Shown here piece after piece: positions 26,370 to 35,845 of a DNA stretch of 64,000 nt. The notes beneath the pieces were generated by a model. It did no database searches and was not told the origin of the DNA. It saw only the letters and a list, made by a program, of their open reading frames with translations. The stretch's first letter is position 1, and each line of letters starts with the position of its first letter. The position numbers were made by a program, and so were the translations under genes. This stretch comes from Bacillota bacterium (GTDB taxonomy: Bacteria > Bacillota > Clostridia > Peptostreptococcales > Anaerovoracaceae), in the NCBI GenBank assembly GCA_030526355.1, contig JAUNDC010000015.1, positions 1 to 64,000 of the forward strand, given 5' to 3'.

Positions 26370-27197
26370 ATGAAAAAGCTTTATGATAAAATACACATCA
26401 GAAATCTGGAAGTTTTCGCAAATCACGGCGTGTTCCCGGAGGAGACCCGTCTCGGGCAGAAATTTCTCGTTTCCCTCACAATGTATATGGACACACGCCC
26501 TGCGGGAAGCTCCGATGATCTGTCGGAATCAGTCAATTACGGCGATGTCAGCAGCTTCATCACTTCCTATATGAAAGAGCACACCTTCAAGCTCATCGAA
26601 GCAGCTGCCGAGAATCTGGCCGAAGCCGTTCTGCTGCGCTACCCGCTCCTCAATGGGCTGACACTGGAATTAAAAAAACCCTGGGCTCCGATAGGTCTTC
26701 CTCTGGAGGATGTTTCCGTAGAAATAACCCGGTTCTGGCACAATGCCTATCTGGGTCTCGGCTCCAACCTGGGAGATAAGAAAGGTTATCTTGATCAGGC
26801 TGTAAAGTCCCTTGATGAGACAAGAGGCTGCAGCGTGTCAAAGGTTTCTTCATATATAGTTACCGAGCCTTACGGCGGTGTGGAGCAGGATGATTTTCTC
26901 AATGCCTGCCTGATTCTCAGAACTCTGCTGTCACCACATCAGCTTCTTGACAGGCTCCATGAAATCGAACAGGCTGCCCACAGGGAAAGGATAGTACGCT
27001 GGGGTCCGAGAACTCTGGATCTGGATATACTGATGTACGACGACATGGTTATGGAAAGCGAGAATCTTATAATCCCGCACGTTGAGATGCATCTGAGAGA
27101 ATTTGTCCTGAAGCCTCTAGCTGAAATCGCGCCGTATAAACGGCATCCTGTATATCAAAAGACAATCGCACAGCTGGCAGCGGAGATATGTGACTGA
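26370..27197 (+). CDS. folBK: Bifunctional dihydroneopterin aldolase / HPPK
   Basis: 275-residue fusion catalysing two consecutive folate steps. Residues 1-118 are FolB (IRNLEVFANHGVFPEE, then YGDVSSFI); residues 125-275 are FolK (LGLGSNLGDKKGYL, PRTLDLDILMYDD, IPHVEMHLREFVLKPL). The start at ATG 26370 is preferred: AGGA lies eight bases upstream, while an in-frame TTG at 26343 overlaps the folP stop. Last gene of the folate operon; converges on the azlC remnant. Confidence 0.94.
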   Translation: MKKLYDKIHIRNLEVFANHGVFPEETRLGQKFLVSLTMYMDTRPAGSSDDLSESVNYGDVSSFITSYMKEHTFKLIEAAAENLAEAVLLRYPLLNGLTLELKKPWAPIGLPLEDVSVEITRFWHNAYLGLGSNLGDKKGYLDQAVKSLDETRGCSVSKVSSYIVTEPYGGVEQDDFLNACLILRTLLSPHQLLDRLHEIEQAAHRERIVRWGPRTLDLDILMYDDMVMESENLIIPHVEMHLREFVLKPLAEIAPYKRHPVYQKTIAQLAAEICD

Positions 27198-27204
27198 TAA
27201 ATCG

Positions 27205-27672
27205 TTAATTGCTGGGGCGCCCTCCTATGGTGGCGCCGGTTACCCAGTAGAGATAGTCAAGCAGTGTCGTGAAAAAGTAAAACCAGCCTTTATCAACGTT
27301 TTCGGGGATTTCAGCGGTGTAGTTTATTGAGAAGGTCTCGTCGCACATGCCGAACATGAGCCAGGGCTTTTTCCAGCCGGTTCCTTTGTATTTTTCCAGC
27401 ATGGAGATACCGTAAAACAGGTGTCTTGCCTGAATCATCAGGGTCATTATAAATGTCTGCAGTGGTGCGAAGGGTGCCAGCAGCATGGTCACCGCCACGA
27501 ATTCCAGCGAGCCTCCGAAGATAACCATGCTCATTATCATGGGGTACACGAAGCTGAAGCCGGATATGTTCATATAGATTCCATATGCCAGACCCAGAAA
27601 CCAGAAGCCTGCGAATATAGGTATTGTGTAAGGGAAGGCCGCTTTGAGCGCCCGCATTCTTTTGCCGTTCAA
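27205..27672 (-). pseudogene. azlC: Truncated azlC-family branched-chain amino acid exporter subunit
   Basis: 155 residues read as the front part of AzlC: AFPYTIPIFAGFWFLGLAYG, VIFGGSLEFVAVTMLLAPFAPLQ split over two helices, and LMIQARHLFYGISMLEKYK. AzlC is normally about 230 residues; here the protein stops after WVTGATIGG, missing the last membrane helices, and no azlD follows. The break lies eight bases from the folBK stop, so a deletion probably removed the 3' end and azlD. Probably non-functional. Confidence 0.8.
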
Positions 27673-27765
27673 ACTGTTATGTTCCTTTTTAGTTTATCCT
27701 TCAAAAGTTTACCACCTGCCGCACAATGAATCAATATCCGGCCATTCCCCGTTTCATAATGATTG

Positions 27766-27906
27766 TTATTGTTTTCGATTCTGCCTGCCCTCTCTGGCAA
27801 GGTTTATAAAATCTTTGATCGCTGCCTGATATGAATAAATTGCTGCTGCTGCAAACCATACTACACCGATTCCATATACTATATAAAATGCTGTCTGACT
27901 TAGCAT
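27766..27906 (-). CDS. 46-residue membrane protein, likely symporter accessory protein
   Basis: Starts ATG at 27906, two bases after the stop of the sodium:solute symporter gene, with GGAGG well placed inside the end of that gene. One membrane helix (about residues 6-30, AFYIVYGIGVVWFAAAAIYS) is followed by a short polar tail (INLAREGRQNRKQ). Very small membrane proteins coupled to SSS-type symporters are known in Clostridia and are thought to assist the transporter; that is the inferred role here. Confidence 0.7.
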   Translation of the reverse strand: MLSQTAFYIVYGIGVVWFAAAAIYSYQAAIKDFINLAREGRQNRKQ

Positions 27907-27908
27907 AA

Positions 27909-29519
27909 TTACACCTCCTGTACCGGCTCAGCGCTATCGGCTGCAGCACTCTGCACCATATTGATTCCCGAGTCCTTGAGCGCGCCGAAATCAAAGTTTT
28001 CCGGTCTGATCAGCGACCACACGATAACGATAACCACAGATACTCCCATTACGATCACATTGCTGAACACAACGCCCCAGTTCATATCGAAGCCTGCATG
28101 AACCCAATAGGCAATGCCACACAGAGCCCCTACAATAATCGCTGCAAATACACCGTTCTTATTGGTTTTTTTCCATACGAGCGCCAGTATTACAGGGATA
28201 ACAGCCGACGAAAAAGCGATACCCATTGCCTGATACATTGCCGAAAACGGAAATTCTATGTGTCTGAGGAACATAACGATTCCATAAACAAATGCTGCTG
28301 TTACTGCCAGCATAACTCTGCTGAGAACCAAAATCTGTTTATCTGTAGCATTTTTGTTTACGTGCCCTTTGTATATATCATTGACGATACATGTAGTAAC
28401 CGACATGATTTCACCTGCGCCTGTACTTACCGATGCACCCATAGTTGCAATGAGGAAGCAGAGAAGACCAATGAGTCCCATGGAAAGGAACGCACTCAGA
28501 GGTGCCACGGAATCCGCCTCCGAAAACAGCATCGACAGTCCGCCGTTCTGATACACCTGACCAACCGTCAGCTTGCTGGAAAGCGCATAGAGCCCGAGAG
28601 CCGTTGCAACCGCAATCGGAACCGGCGTCCAGCAGAAGGCTGCAGAGCCGAAGCTTTTTCCTATGGTTCTGGCATCCTTTGCAGCAATCGATCTTGCCCA
28701 GTAGGTCTGATTGCATATTACAGCACCCAGATTTCCTATAATATTAACGATAAGGAAGCAGAGTCCGCCGACATTTGCTACATTAAGCGGATCGTACTGA
28801 TATGACTGTGATGCCTCTGTTGCTTCCGGCTGAAGAATAGGTTTCGTATTGATTACATCCATCAATCCATCATAAATCGCTGACGGTCCTACCTTGAACA
28901 GTATCCCGAATACCAGCACAGCCATAGCCGCATACATGAACAGCACCATAATCGTATCGCTGAAAACACTGGCCCACAATCCTGCTATCGATGTATAGGA
29001 TACGAATATCACAAGCAGAAGAAGAGCTACAAGCCAGTATGGTACATCTGCAAATGATACAGCCATAACAGATGCTCCCGATACTATCATGATCGCCACA
29101 GTCACACTTACAACCACAGAAATAATCGTAAGCAGAATGTGATTCTTCTTATCCAGTCTGAAGCTGATAAACTCAGGGTATGATCTGACATGAGGCATTA
29201 CCTTTCTCAATCTCATACCAAGGAAGCCTATAATCGGCAGTGGGAGCACAGCTCCCAGGCCATACCACCACGGACCTATAAATCCAAAGGAATACCCCGT
29301 CCAGCTGCTTGTCATCAGTGTAGCTGCCCATATCCATGTGGCAACTATCGAAGCATTGGTCATACCATGACCGATTCCTCTTCCTCCTGTGAGGAAGTCC
29401 TCCGCTGTCGAGCCTCTTTTGCGTCCGACAGTCCATACAAGCCCCATAAGCACGCAGCCTATTCCGACTATTATGGCTATCATCCCCCAGGACGGCAGCG
29501 GAGCAGTAACACTATTCAT
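27909..29519 (-). CDS. Sodium:solute symporter family protein (SSS)
   Basis: 536 residues with about 13 predicted membrane helices. Family features include AEDFLTGGRGIGHGMTNASI near residue 40 and MGASVSTGAGEIMSVTTCIV near 365. The overall pattern resembles the urea/DUR3-like branch, which would fit the neighbouring ureohydrolase (urea product), but substrate assignment is inference. Part of the BCCT-agmatinase-TudS-SSS cluster and coupled to a small membrane protein. Confidence 0.88.
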   Translation of the reverse strand: MNSVTAPLPSWGMIAIIVGIGCVLMGLVWTVGRKRGSTAEDFLTGGRGIGHGMTNASIVATWIWAATLMTSSWTGYSFGFIGPWWYGLGAVLPLPIIGFLGMRLRKVMPHVRSYPEFISFRLDKKNHILLTIISVVVSVTVAIMIVSGASVMAVSFADVPYWLVALLLLVIFVSYTSIAGLWASVFSDTIMVLFMYAAMAVLVFGILFKVGPSAIYDGLMDVINTKPILQPEATEASQSYQYDPLNVANVGGLCFLIVNIIGNLGAVICNQTYWARSIAAKDARTIGKSFGSAAFCWTPVPIAVATALGLYALSSKLTVGQVYQNGGLSMLFSEADSVAPLSAFLSMGLIGLLCFLIATMGASVSTGAGEIMSVTTCIVNDIYKGHVNKNATDKQILVLSRVMLAVTAAFVYGIVMFLRHIEFPFSAMYQAMGIAFSSAVIPVILALVWKKTNKNGVFAAIIVGALCGIAYWVHAGFDMNWGVVFSNVIVMGVSVVIVIVWSLIRPENFDFGALKDSGINMVQSAAADSAEPVQEV

Positions 29520-29581
29520 ACAATTTCCTCCAGTTCCTGCTGCTCATTAAGTCCGACGAGAACTAAATGGGCAGCCATTAA

Positions 29582-30043
29582 TTACAATACTTTGATATTT
29601 TCCAGAAAATTTTCTCCGTCTCCCTCTACAGGCATATCTGCAAGAACCTTGATCGTGATTCCTGCATCAGACAGCTCCTTCATAAGCACCTTCATCATAA
29701 TTGCCTTGCTGTCCATGATGCTGCAGGACGGACTTGTATCTATGCCGATAATGCCTGCAATTTCAATATCATTATCCTTATATTCTTTGATATTTGATAC
29801 AACTGTGGAAAGCAGCTGCTGACAATACTTTTCGTACTCTTCTGCCTCTGGTGTTCCAGGATATATGGAGCTTCTGGAAAGTCCCTGATATGACAGCTCT
29901 GGACAAGGCAGCTGCACAATGCTCAGATGTTTATCGGTGATTACTTTGAGAATCTCCTCTCTGAGATTATCAGGCGCCTGCGGCAGTTCACAGAAACTAT
30001 TCAATACACAATGAGACAGTAATATTATTCTTTTCAAAACCAT
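29582..30043 (-). CDS. TudS-related putative desulfidase
   Basis: About 153 residues of the DUF523/TudS-like group. Cysteines that could hold an Fe-S cluster are visible in LLSHCVLNSFCE (residues 7-18), QLPCPELSYQG (near 45) and DTSPSCSIMDSK (near 103), the usual three-block pattern. TudS enzymes remove sulfur from thiouracil; the substrate here is unknown. The ATG at 30043 is one base from the GGGAGG, so the in-frame TTG at 30037, seven bases away, may be the true start. Lies between the ureohydrolase and SSS genes. Confidence 0.7.
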   Translation of the reverse strand: MVLKRIILLSHCVLNSFCELPQAPDNLREEILKVITDKHLSIVQLPCPELSYQGLSRSSIYPGTPEAEEYEKYCQQLLSTVVSNIKEYKDNDIEIAGIIGIDTSPSCSIMDSKAIMMKVLMKELSDAGITIKVLADMPVEGDGENFLENIKVL

Positions 30044-30113
30044 TCCTCCCTTCTCCGGATAAAAACAGGGCTCACACATCAGGATGCGGAGCCCTTAAAT
30101 CATATATTAATAA

Positions 30114-31052
30114 TTATTTTCTGGCTTTTCTTGCTTCGTTGATCAGGTACATGATGTCCTGAGTTATAGCGGCACCTGCAATTGATGTGATGTTGCTTGG
30201 ATCTTTGTCAGGGAGAACTTCAACCATGTCTGCTCCGACAACGTTGATTCCCTTCAGTCCCTGCAGTACCTTTCTTACAGTATCTGTTGACGGTCCGCCG
30301 ATTACAGGTGTTCCTGTTCCAGGAGCTGCTGATGGATCGAGAGCGTCGATATCGAATGTGAGGTAAACAGGATTGTCGCCTACGATTTCCTTAACCTTTG
30401 CTGCCAGCTCTGCAGGTGTATATTCGAGTGCTTCCATTGACTTGATGATGTTGTATCCGCACTCTGTGAACTCAGTTCTGCAGTATAACTGAACTGACTT
30501 TGAAGGATCGATGCAGCCTTCTTCCTGAAGGTCATATGCAAAGTTAGCATGTGAAAGGTTCTTCTTTCCTTCTGGTGTGCACTGGCTTGGGGAGCTGTCC
30601 TGATGTGAGTCGAAGTGGATCAGCGAAAGCTTTCCGAATTTTTCTGCACATGCTCTTACAGGTCCGTAAGGGATAGTGTGGTCTCCTCCGATTGTCATTG
30701 GGGAAGCACCTGCATCCAGAATCTTCTTAACTGTTTCATATGTATCCTTTACCATGAAGTCTGTAGCATATGCGCCAACCCAGTAGCCTACATCACCATA
30801 GTCGATGATTTTAGCTTCATCGCCAAGGTAGTAGTCCCATGGATATTTGAAGCAGCATGCGATAAGTGACTGTTCTCTTACTGCTCTAGGAGCAAATCTT
30901 GCACCAGGTCTGAATGTTACAGCACTGTCAAAAGGTACGCCTAATACTACGATGTCAGCGCCTTCAACATCCTGTGTCACCTCACAGTGGTTCCAGCTAG
31001 GTATTCCTGCATAATGTAAATGTTCCTGTACTTTATATTCTTTTTCTGCCAT
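30114..31052 (-). CDS. Agmatinase-family ureohydrolase
   Basis: 312-residue binuclear manganese hydrolase of the arginase/agmatinase family. The metal ligands are visible: GGDHT (His125), HFDSHQD (Asp148, His150, Asp152) and FDIDALDPS (Asp234, Asp236). The usual DAHxD is DSHQD here, keeping all ligands. It hydrolyses a guanidino compound to urea plus an amine; agmatine is the default guess, but guanidinobutyrate or another compound taken up by the adjacent transporters is equally possible. The ATG at 31052 has GGAGG upstream; the frame is open to 31097. Confidence 0.88.
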   Translation of the reverse strand: MAEKEYKVQEHLHYAGIPSWNHCEVTQDVEGADIVVLGVPFDSAVTFRPGARFAPRAVREQSLIACCFKYPWDYYLGDEAKIIDYGDVGYWVGAYATDFMVKDTYETVKKILDAGASPMTIGGDHTIPYGPVRACAEKFGKLSLIHFDSHQDSSPSQCTPEGKKNLSHANFAYDLQEEGCIDPSKSVQLYCRTEFTECGYNIIKSMEALEYTPAELAAKVKEIVGDNPVYLTFDIDALDPSAAPGTGTPVIGGPSTDTVRKVLQGLKGINVVGADMVEVLPDKDPSNITSIAGAAITQDIMYLINEARKARK

Positions 31053-31133
31053 TTTTCCTTCCTCCTCAAAATGTTTTAATATTATTTTCACAATCACTTC
31101 TGATTGTCTGTAACTTATTTATTTGGCGATAAC

Positions 31134-32657
31134 TTATTTCACATCGTCCTTAAACCATCTGAACAATCCCACAAGCATTCCTATTATAACGAAAAGGAAC
31201 GGTATCGACAGTATGATACATAATGTCTTGATTGCTGAGAACGGTGCTCCTGTAAACATGAGTGCCATAGGAATGAGAGCCAGTACAACGCACCAGATAA
31301 GTCTGAACTTGGTATTAGGGTTGCCGTTTTCATCCAGTGACTTGCTGGCTGAAGTTGCAATCGCAAATGATGCCGAGTCAAGCGATGTTGCCAGGAAGCC
31401 CAGAGTAACCAGAGCAAATGCCAGCGGAAGCACAACCTGTCCGAGAGGGAGTGTTCCAAGGAGGTCCATAAGACCAGCCTGCATGTTTTCTGCTTTTGAA
31501 AGCTCGAACTGACCTGTAAGCTCTGCATTGAGTCCAAAGCTACCGTTGATACCGAACATGATCCATGTTCCTACACTTATACCGCCCAGGCAGCTGAGAA
31601 CAACCTGTCTGATAGTTCTGCCCTTTGATATCTTAGTAATGAAGATTCCCATCAGTGCTGCATAGTTGAATGCCAGCGTGAAAAGGAATATTGTATTGAT
31701 TTCAGGGAATCCGCTGTTGCCGATCGGATCTGTGAACAAGCTCATATCAACATAGTTGCTGAGCATTTTGCCGCAGCTGTATGTGAAATTCTTTACGATG
31801 AACTTTGTAGGTCCGAATATGAAGATGAATGCCATGATGATGATTGCCAGATACATTGTCATATCGCTGAGTCTCTTCATACCCTTGTTAACGCCTACGA
31901 ATGATGTAATAGAGAATACAACCGCAACTATCAAGAGCACAATCAGATTTACTGTAAAGTTAGCTTCAACTCCGAATATCTTTGATATCGCTGCACTGAT
32001 GATTGGAACACCAACGCCCATTGATACTACGCCTACGCCGCCGATAACACTGAGAATAGTCAGGGCATCAATAATTCTACCTAATACCTTCTTGTATTTG
32101 AAGTCTCCCATCATTGATTCGCATACAGCGCTGACTCTGAGGTGAGGTACCTTCTTTACATAGAAGCCGTATGCCATACAGATAGCGATAAGTACGAAAA
32201 TTACCTGAACTGCAAATCCCCAGTGGAAAAATGCATATGCCAGTGAGTATTCAGCAGCTTCCTGTGAATAAGGCTCAATGCTGAATGCTGGCTCAGACAG
32301 ATAGAATGACCACTCTACAAATGAGTAGTAAACTGCTGTTGCAGCCAGTGCCGCGCACATCATCATTGCGATGTAGCTGAACATTGAATACTCCGGATCA
32401 CCTTCGCCCAGTTTGATATTGCCGTACTTGCTGAATGCCAGATAAAGGCATATGAACAAGCCGATGAATACAAACCAGAGGATAGGCATACCGAAAATTG
32501 CTGTTGCATAGTCGAATATTACACTTACTACGTTGAGCGTTTCATCAGGCTTAGCAATTACCATGATTACAAACGCAAAGATAAGTGCCACGCATACTAT
32601 TGAAATCGGTTTATCAATAGAAGCTTTACGACCACCTTTGTTTCCTAATCTTTCCAT
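31134..32657 (-). CDS. BCCT-family betaine/carnitine/choline-type transporter
   Basis: 507 residues, about 12 membrane helices. BCCT traits: DKPISIVCVALIFAFVIMV at the N-terminus, YYSFVEWSFYLSEP near residue 112, FFHWGFAVQVIF near 145 and GVGVVSMGVGVPIISAAISK in the centre. BCCT carriers move quaternary ammonium compounds such as betaine, carnitine or choline, by ion symport or exchange. Preceded by GGAGG and a sigma-54 promoter, and followed within 81 bases by the ureohydrolase gene. Confidence 0.92.
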   Translation of the reverse strand: MERLGNKGGRKASIDKPISIVCVALIFAFVIMVIAKPDETLNVVSVIFDYATAIFGMPILWFVFIGLFICLYLAFSKYGNIKLGEGDPEYSMFSYIAMMMCAALAATAVYYSFVEWSFYLSEPAFSIEPYSQEAAEYSLAYAFFHWGFAVQVIFVLIAICMAYGFYVKKVPHLRVSAVCESMMGDFKYKKVLGRIIDALTILSVIGGVGVVSMGVGVPIISAAISKIFGVEANFTVNLIVLLIVAVVFSITSFVGVNKGMKRLSDMTMYLAIIIMAFIFIFGPTKFIVKNFTYSCGKMLSNYVDMSLFTDPIGNSGFPEINTIFLFTLAFNYAALMGIFITKISKGRTIRQVVLSCLGGISVGTWIMFGINGSFGLNAELTGQFELSKAENMQAGLMDLLGTLPLGQVVLPLAFALVTLGFLATSLDSASFAIATSASKSLDENGNPNTKFRLIWCVVLALIPMALMFTGAPFSAIKTLCIILSIPFLFVIIGMLVGLFRWFKDDVK

Positions 32658-32708
32658 AACTTCCTCCGTAACACAAATAATACGCTTTAACTATTACGCT
32701 TCCCTATA

Positions 32709-32727
32709 TCGCAAAAGGCGTGCCAAC
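32709..32727 (-). promoter_or_regulatory. Sigma-54 (-24/-12) promoter of the BCCT operon
   Basis: On the minus strand: TTGGCAC-GCCTT-TTGC, with GG and GC separated by exactly ten bases, the strict sigma-54 spacing. Transcription would begin near 32699, about 40 bases before the BCCT start codon. It requires an enhancer-binding activator, which is not encoded in this window; TTTTTGCACAT-like repeats at 32925-32985 could be its upstream sites. Confidence 0.75.
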
Positions 32728-33228
32728 ATAAAAATGGCAGTTTTTCAACGTTTCGTGCTATTCTCAGCATGGGGTATTATTCACAATTGAATAGAGCTGC
32801 CACAAATTTCCTCCATAAATGTCAGAATTTCAACACAGCTCGTTATTATTCGTTTTTGAATTTATATATTCGCGATTGAATATATCCTTGGCTCACATAC
32901 GAAGCCATTGCAGCAATTTTTTTGAACATGCAAAAATGTGCAAAAATGTTTCATATCAAATTCTATATACACATTTTTTGCAGCGATATGCTAAGGATAA
33001 GCAAAAACGCCATTGTCGTTGTATTATTTTGCTGTTAATACGCTTTTTGTTCTTATAATTTTGCTATTTTTTGCAAAAAGACGCTCTGACTACACTATGA
33101 TTTTAAGTTAACACCAAAAAATTGTGTAAAAAAAATACGAAATGTACTGGATTTGCACAAATCACTCGTATATTTGTTTTGGATAAGCTTGATGATTACA
33201 ATGTCGCAAAACGACATTGCCGAATCTG
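32728..33228. other. AT-rich intergenic region upstream of the BCCT operon
   Basis: No gene. It contains repeated GCAAAAATG words (around 32930-32950) and ACATTTTTTGCAG (about 32970), which may be activator sites for the sigma-54 promoter. A small hairpin AATGTCG-CAAAA-CGACATT is at 33200-33218. Confidence 0.45.
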
Positions 33229-33276
33229 CAAAAACAGCCTGCCTTCTGATATAACCAGAAAAGCAGGCTGTTTTAA
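33229..33276. terminator. Bidirectional terminator after the NhaC gene
   Basis: AAAACAGCCTGC pairs perfectly with GCAGGCTGTTTT around a short loop at 33233-33273; it ends the glycyl radical enzyme-activase-NhaC transcript. A further inverted repeat (TGAAGACA/TGTCTTCA then TTTTTT) lies at 33284-33327. Confidence 0.85.
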
Positions 33277-33380
33277 GGGAAATTGAAGACATGCTTTTTG
33301 ATTCCGAATTCCCTGTCTTCATTTTTTATTAAGTTCTGTCTGCAGGCCCCAAAAACTTTGGATAGTTACCTCGCAGACCT

Positions 33381-34793
33381 CTATGACATCATAAATCCGG
33401 CGGCAATATATCCGACAAAGGTTATCGCCGTAACGATTCCTATATACGGCAGCTGAGCAACCGCATAATCTACGTTGTTGATTCTGCATGCCGAAGCTGA
33501 CAGCAGAGTTACGTCTGAATAGAAGCATGCCTGTGCACCGAAGCATGCAGCTGAAATGATTGATCCCAGTGTGAGTGGAATGCTTGCTCCGCAAGCAGCG
33601 GCCATCGGCAGAATAATAGGTGTGCATACTGCAGGAACGCTCCAGATATTACCAGTTGCGAAGCATACGAGGCCAATAAGAATAAATGCGATAGCAGGAA
33701 GCCATGCAGCACTCATGTACGGACCAGCAACATCTATCAGATAATCCGGCAGACCGATAAGATCGATGGAATCTCTGTAGAACAGCGATGTAACCAGCAC
33801 AACTGCGATAAAGAGCATATCCTCAAGGCCCTTGTAGCATGCGTCACAGAATTTGCCGACAGTCATTATTCTTGTCGGAACAAACAGCACGAAGCATGCG
33901 AATATACCACACGCAACACCATAAAGGATATCATCAAGCCATAATGTAATTATAATAACTACAGCCATAGGCACTATGAAAGCCCACAGATGAGGCTTGA
34001 TTTCCTTTTCTTCCTTATCGCTGTCATCAGTGATAGCTCCCATAACCTCTCCCAGCTCATCTCCCTGATTCTGCACATCGCTGGAAGCCGGCCAGAGCTG
34101 TCCTGTTTCCTCTACTCTCTTGTATGCTTTCTTGATACCACCCATCTTTGGTACGATTCCCAGAATTACCAGCAGTACGAAGATTACACACAGGAACGGA
34201 TAAAAGAAGTACGGCATGATATGATAATAAATATCCATGGCACTGCTTCCAACCACTGCCGCTTCCTTCTGCTGCTCGAATACTCCCGAGAAGAATACTA
34301 CCCATGCAGAGATAGGGATGATCAGACATACCGGAGCTGATGTGGTATTGATGATGTAGCAGAGCATTTCTCTAGGGGTCTTGTGCTCATCCGAAAGACT
34401 GAGCACACAGTTTGCTGTAACCAGAATACTAAGGTAGTCATCGATGAAGATAATTATACCGCACAACCATGTCAGCAACAGCACCTGCTTCTCCGATTTG
34501 ATGTACCTCCTGGCCATATCGCCTACCGCAACGGCGCCCTTTGACTGCCTCAGCAGCTGCACGAAGCATCCAAACAGCAGACAGATAACTACGATATAAT
34601 TATTGTCTCCGTCACATGTGGCTTCAAGCAGGGCATCCATCATCGGCATGAAGAATGATGCTTTGTAATAGAATATGTATCCCAGCAAGCCTGACAGCAT
34701 GATACTCAGGATACACTTCTTTGTCACCAGCGCGAACACCAGAAAGCTCAGCGCCGGTATCAGTGTAATGATTCCTAAATTTGTTCCTTCCAT
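33381..34793 (-). CDS. NhaC-family Na+/H+ antiporter
   Basis: 470 residues, about 11-12 membrane helices. Family traits: LLTWLCGIIIFIDDYLSIL near residue 105, INTTSAPVCLIIPISAWV near 148 and FATGNIWSVPAVCTPIILP near 385. NhaC-type carriers exchange sodium for protons or, in some members, amino acid/organic anion pairs. As third gene of the glycyl radical operon it may exchange substrate and product or handle the sodium imported by the BCCT/SSS carriers. GGAG stands before the ATG. Confidence 0.88.
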   Translation of the reverse strand: MEGTNLGIITLIPALSFLVFALVTKKCILSIMLSGLLGYIFYYKASFFMPMMDALLEATCDGDNNYIVVICLLFGCFVQLLRQSKGAVAVGDMARRYIKSEKQVLLLTWLCGIIIFIDDYLSILVTANCVLSLSDEHKTPREMLCYIINTTSAPVCLIIPISAWVVFFSGVFEQQKEAAVVGSSAMDIYYHIMPYFFYPFLCVIFVLLVILGIVPKMGGIKKAYKRVEETGQLWPASSDVQNQGDELGEVMGAITDDSDKEEKEIKPHLWAFIVPMAVVIIITLWLDDILYGVACGIFACFVLFVPTRIMTVGKFCDACYKGLEDMLFIAVVLVTSLFYRDSIDLIGLPDYLIDVAGPYMSAAWLPAIAFILIGLVCFATGNIWSVPAVCTPIILPMAAACGASIPLTLGSIISAACFGAQACFYSDVTLLSASACRINNVDYAVAQLPYIGIVTAITFVGYIAAGFMMS

Positions 34794-34877
34794 AAAATTC
34801 CTCTCCTAGTTTTTTCCGGTTACTCCCGCATCACCGCAATTCCGCCGATTAATATTCAGCACATCGCGCAAGCCGCA

Positions 34878-35813
34878 TTAAACTCGTCCCAATATTCCTA
34901 CACTTAAATTTATCTCATCTTTAAAATAAATTTCTATTTCTGTTATGCGTTCCTCCGAAGGCGCCTCAAACTCCTCCTGCACACCACCTACGTTCCTTTT
35001 TTTACTTATGCCAAGGCTATGATATGGCAGCAGATCGACACGTCTGATTCCCAGCTGCCTGTAAAGCTCGCCCGTCCTCCTGATAATATCGTCACTGTCA
35101 TTGACTCCTTTGACCAGCGGCATTCTCATTATCAGCTTGTCACGGGTACGGCTGTCCGCCGCCAGCATCCTGAGATTGTCGAGGATGAGCCTGTTGCTCA
35201 CACCTGTATACTCTCTGTGCACCTCATCGTCTATGGATTTCATATCGTAAAGAATGTACGTGACGTTCTCTTTGCACGCCAGCCCCATCAGTTCATCCGG
35301 GTCTCCGCAGCCTGAGGTGTCCAGGCATGTACTTATCCCGCGTTTTCCTGCTTCATCGATGAGCCTGCCGACGAAGTCCGCATGCATCAGGATTTCTCCG
35401 CCGCTCACCGTCATGCCGCCGCCTGTATTATCATAAAAACCTTTGTCCTGCTCAACTACTCCGATGATTTCATCCACCGTCATCGGCTTTGCAACAGCAC
35501 GCAGAGCCTTGGCGTAACAGGTTTCTGCGCATTTCAGACAGACATCACATCTGGTTCTGTCGATTACGATTCCGTCCTGCGGGTCAATCGTCACGGCCGC
35601 CTGTGGGCAGATGTCCACGCAATATCCGCATCCAATGCAGTTATTCGGCGATCTGATAAGCTGCTGCTGTCCTTCAATCATCTCAGGATTATGACACCAT
35701 CTGCAGCTCAAGGGGCAGCCCTTGAGGAACACCGTCGTCCTGATGCCCGGACCGTCCTCTACAGAAAACTTCTGAATGCTTCCCACAAGAACGCGTTCAG
35801 CCGTACTGCTCAT
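34878..35813 (-). CDS. Glycyl-radical enzyme activating protein (radical SAM)
   Basis: 311 residues. It has the radical-SAM motif CPLSCRWCHNPE (near residue 40), an inserted 2x[4Fe-4S] ferredoxin domain with CIGCGYCVDICP and CDVCLKCAETC, and GGGMTVSGGEIL near 130. It abstracts hydrogen from the glycine of its partner to create the active radical. The frame is open to a TTG at 35849, but ATG 35813 has GGGAGG upstream. The gene starts 33 bases after the glycyl radical enzyme stop, a usual arrangement. Confidence 0.94.
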   Translation of the reverse strand: MSSTAERVLVGSIQKFSVEDGPGIRTTVFLKGCPLSCRWCHNPEMIEGQQQLIRSPNNCIGCGYCVDICPQAAVTIDPQDGIVIDRTRCDVCLKCAETCYAKALRAVAKPMTVDEIIGVVEQDKGFYDNTGGGMTVSGGEILMHADFVGRLIDEAGKRGISTCLDTSGCGDPDELMGLACKENVTYILYDMKSIDDEVHREYTGVSNRLILDNLRMLAADSRTRDKLIMRMPLVKGVNDSDDIIRRTGELYRQLGIRRVDLLPYHSLGISKKRNVGGVQEEFEAPSEERITEIEIYFKDEINLSVGILGRV

Positions 35814-35845
35814 TAAAACACCTCCCGATTGCCGTCCCAGCTCTA

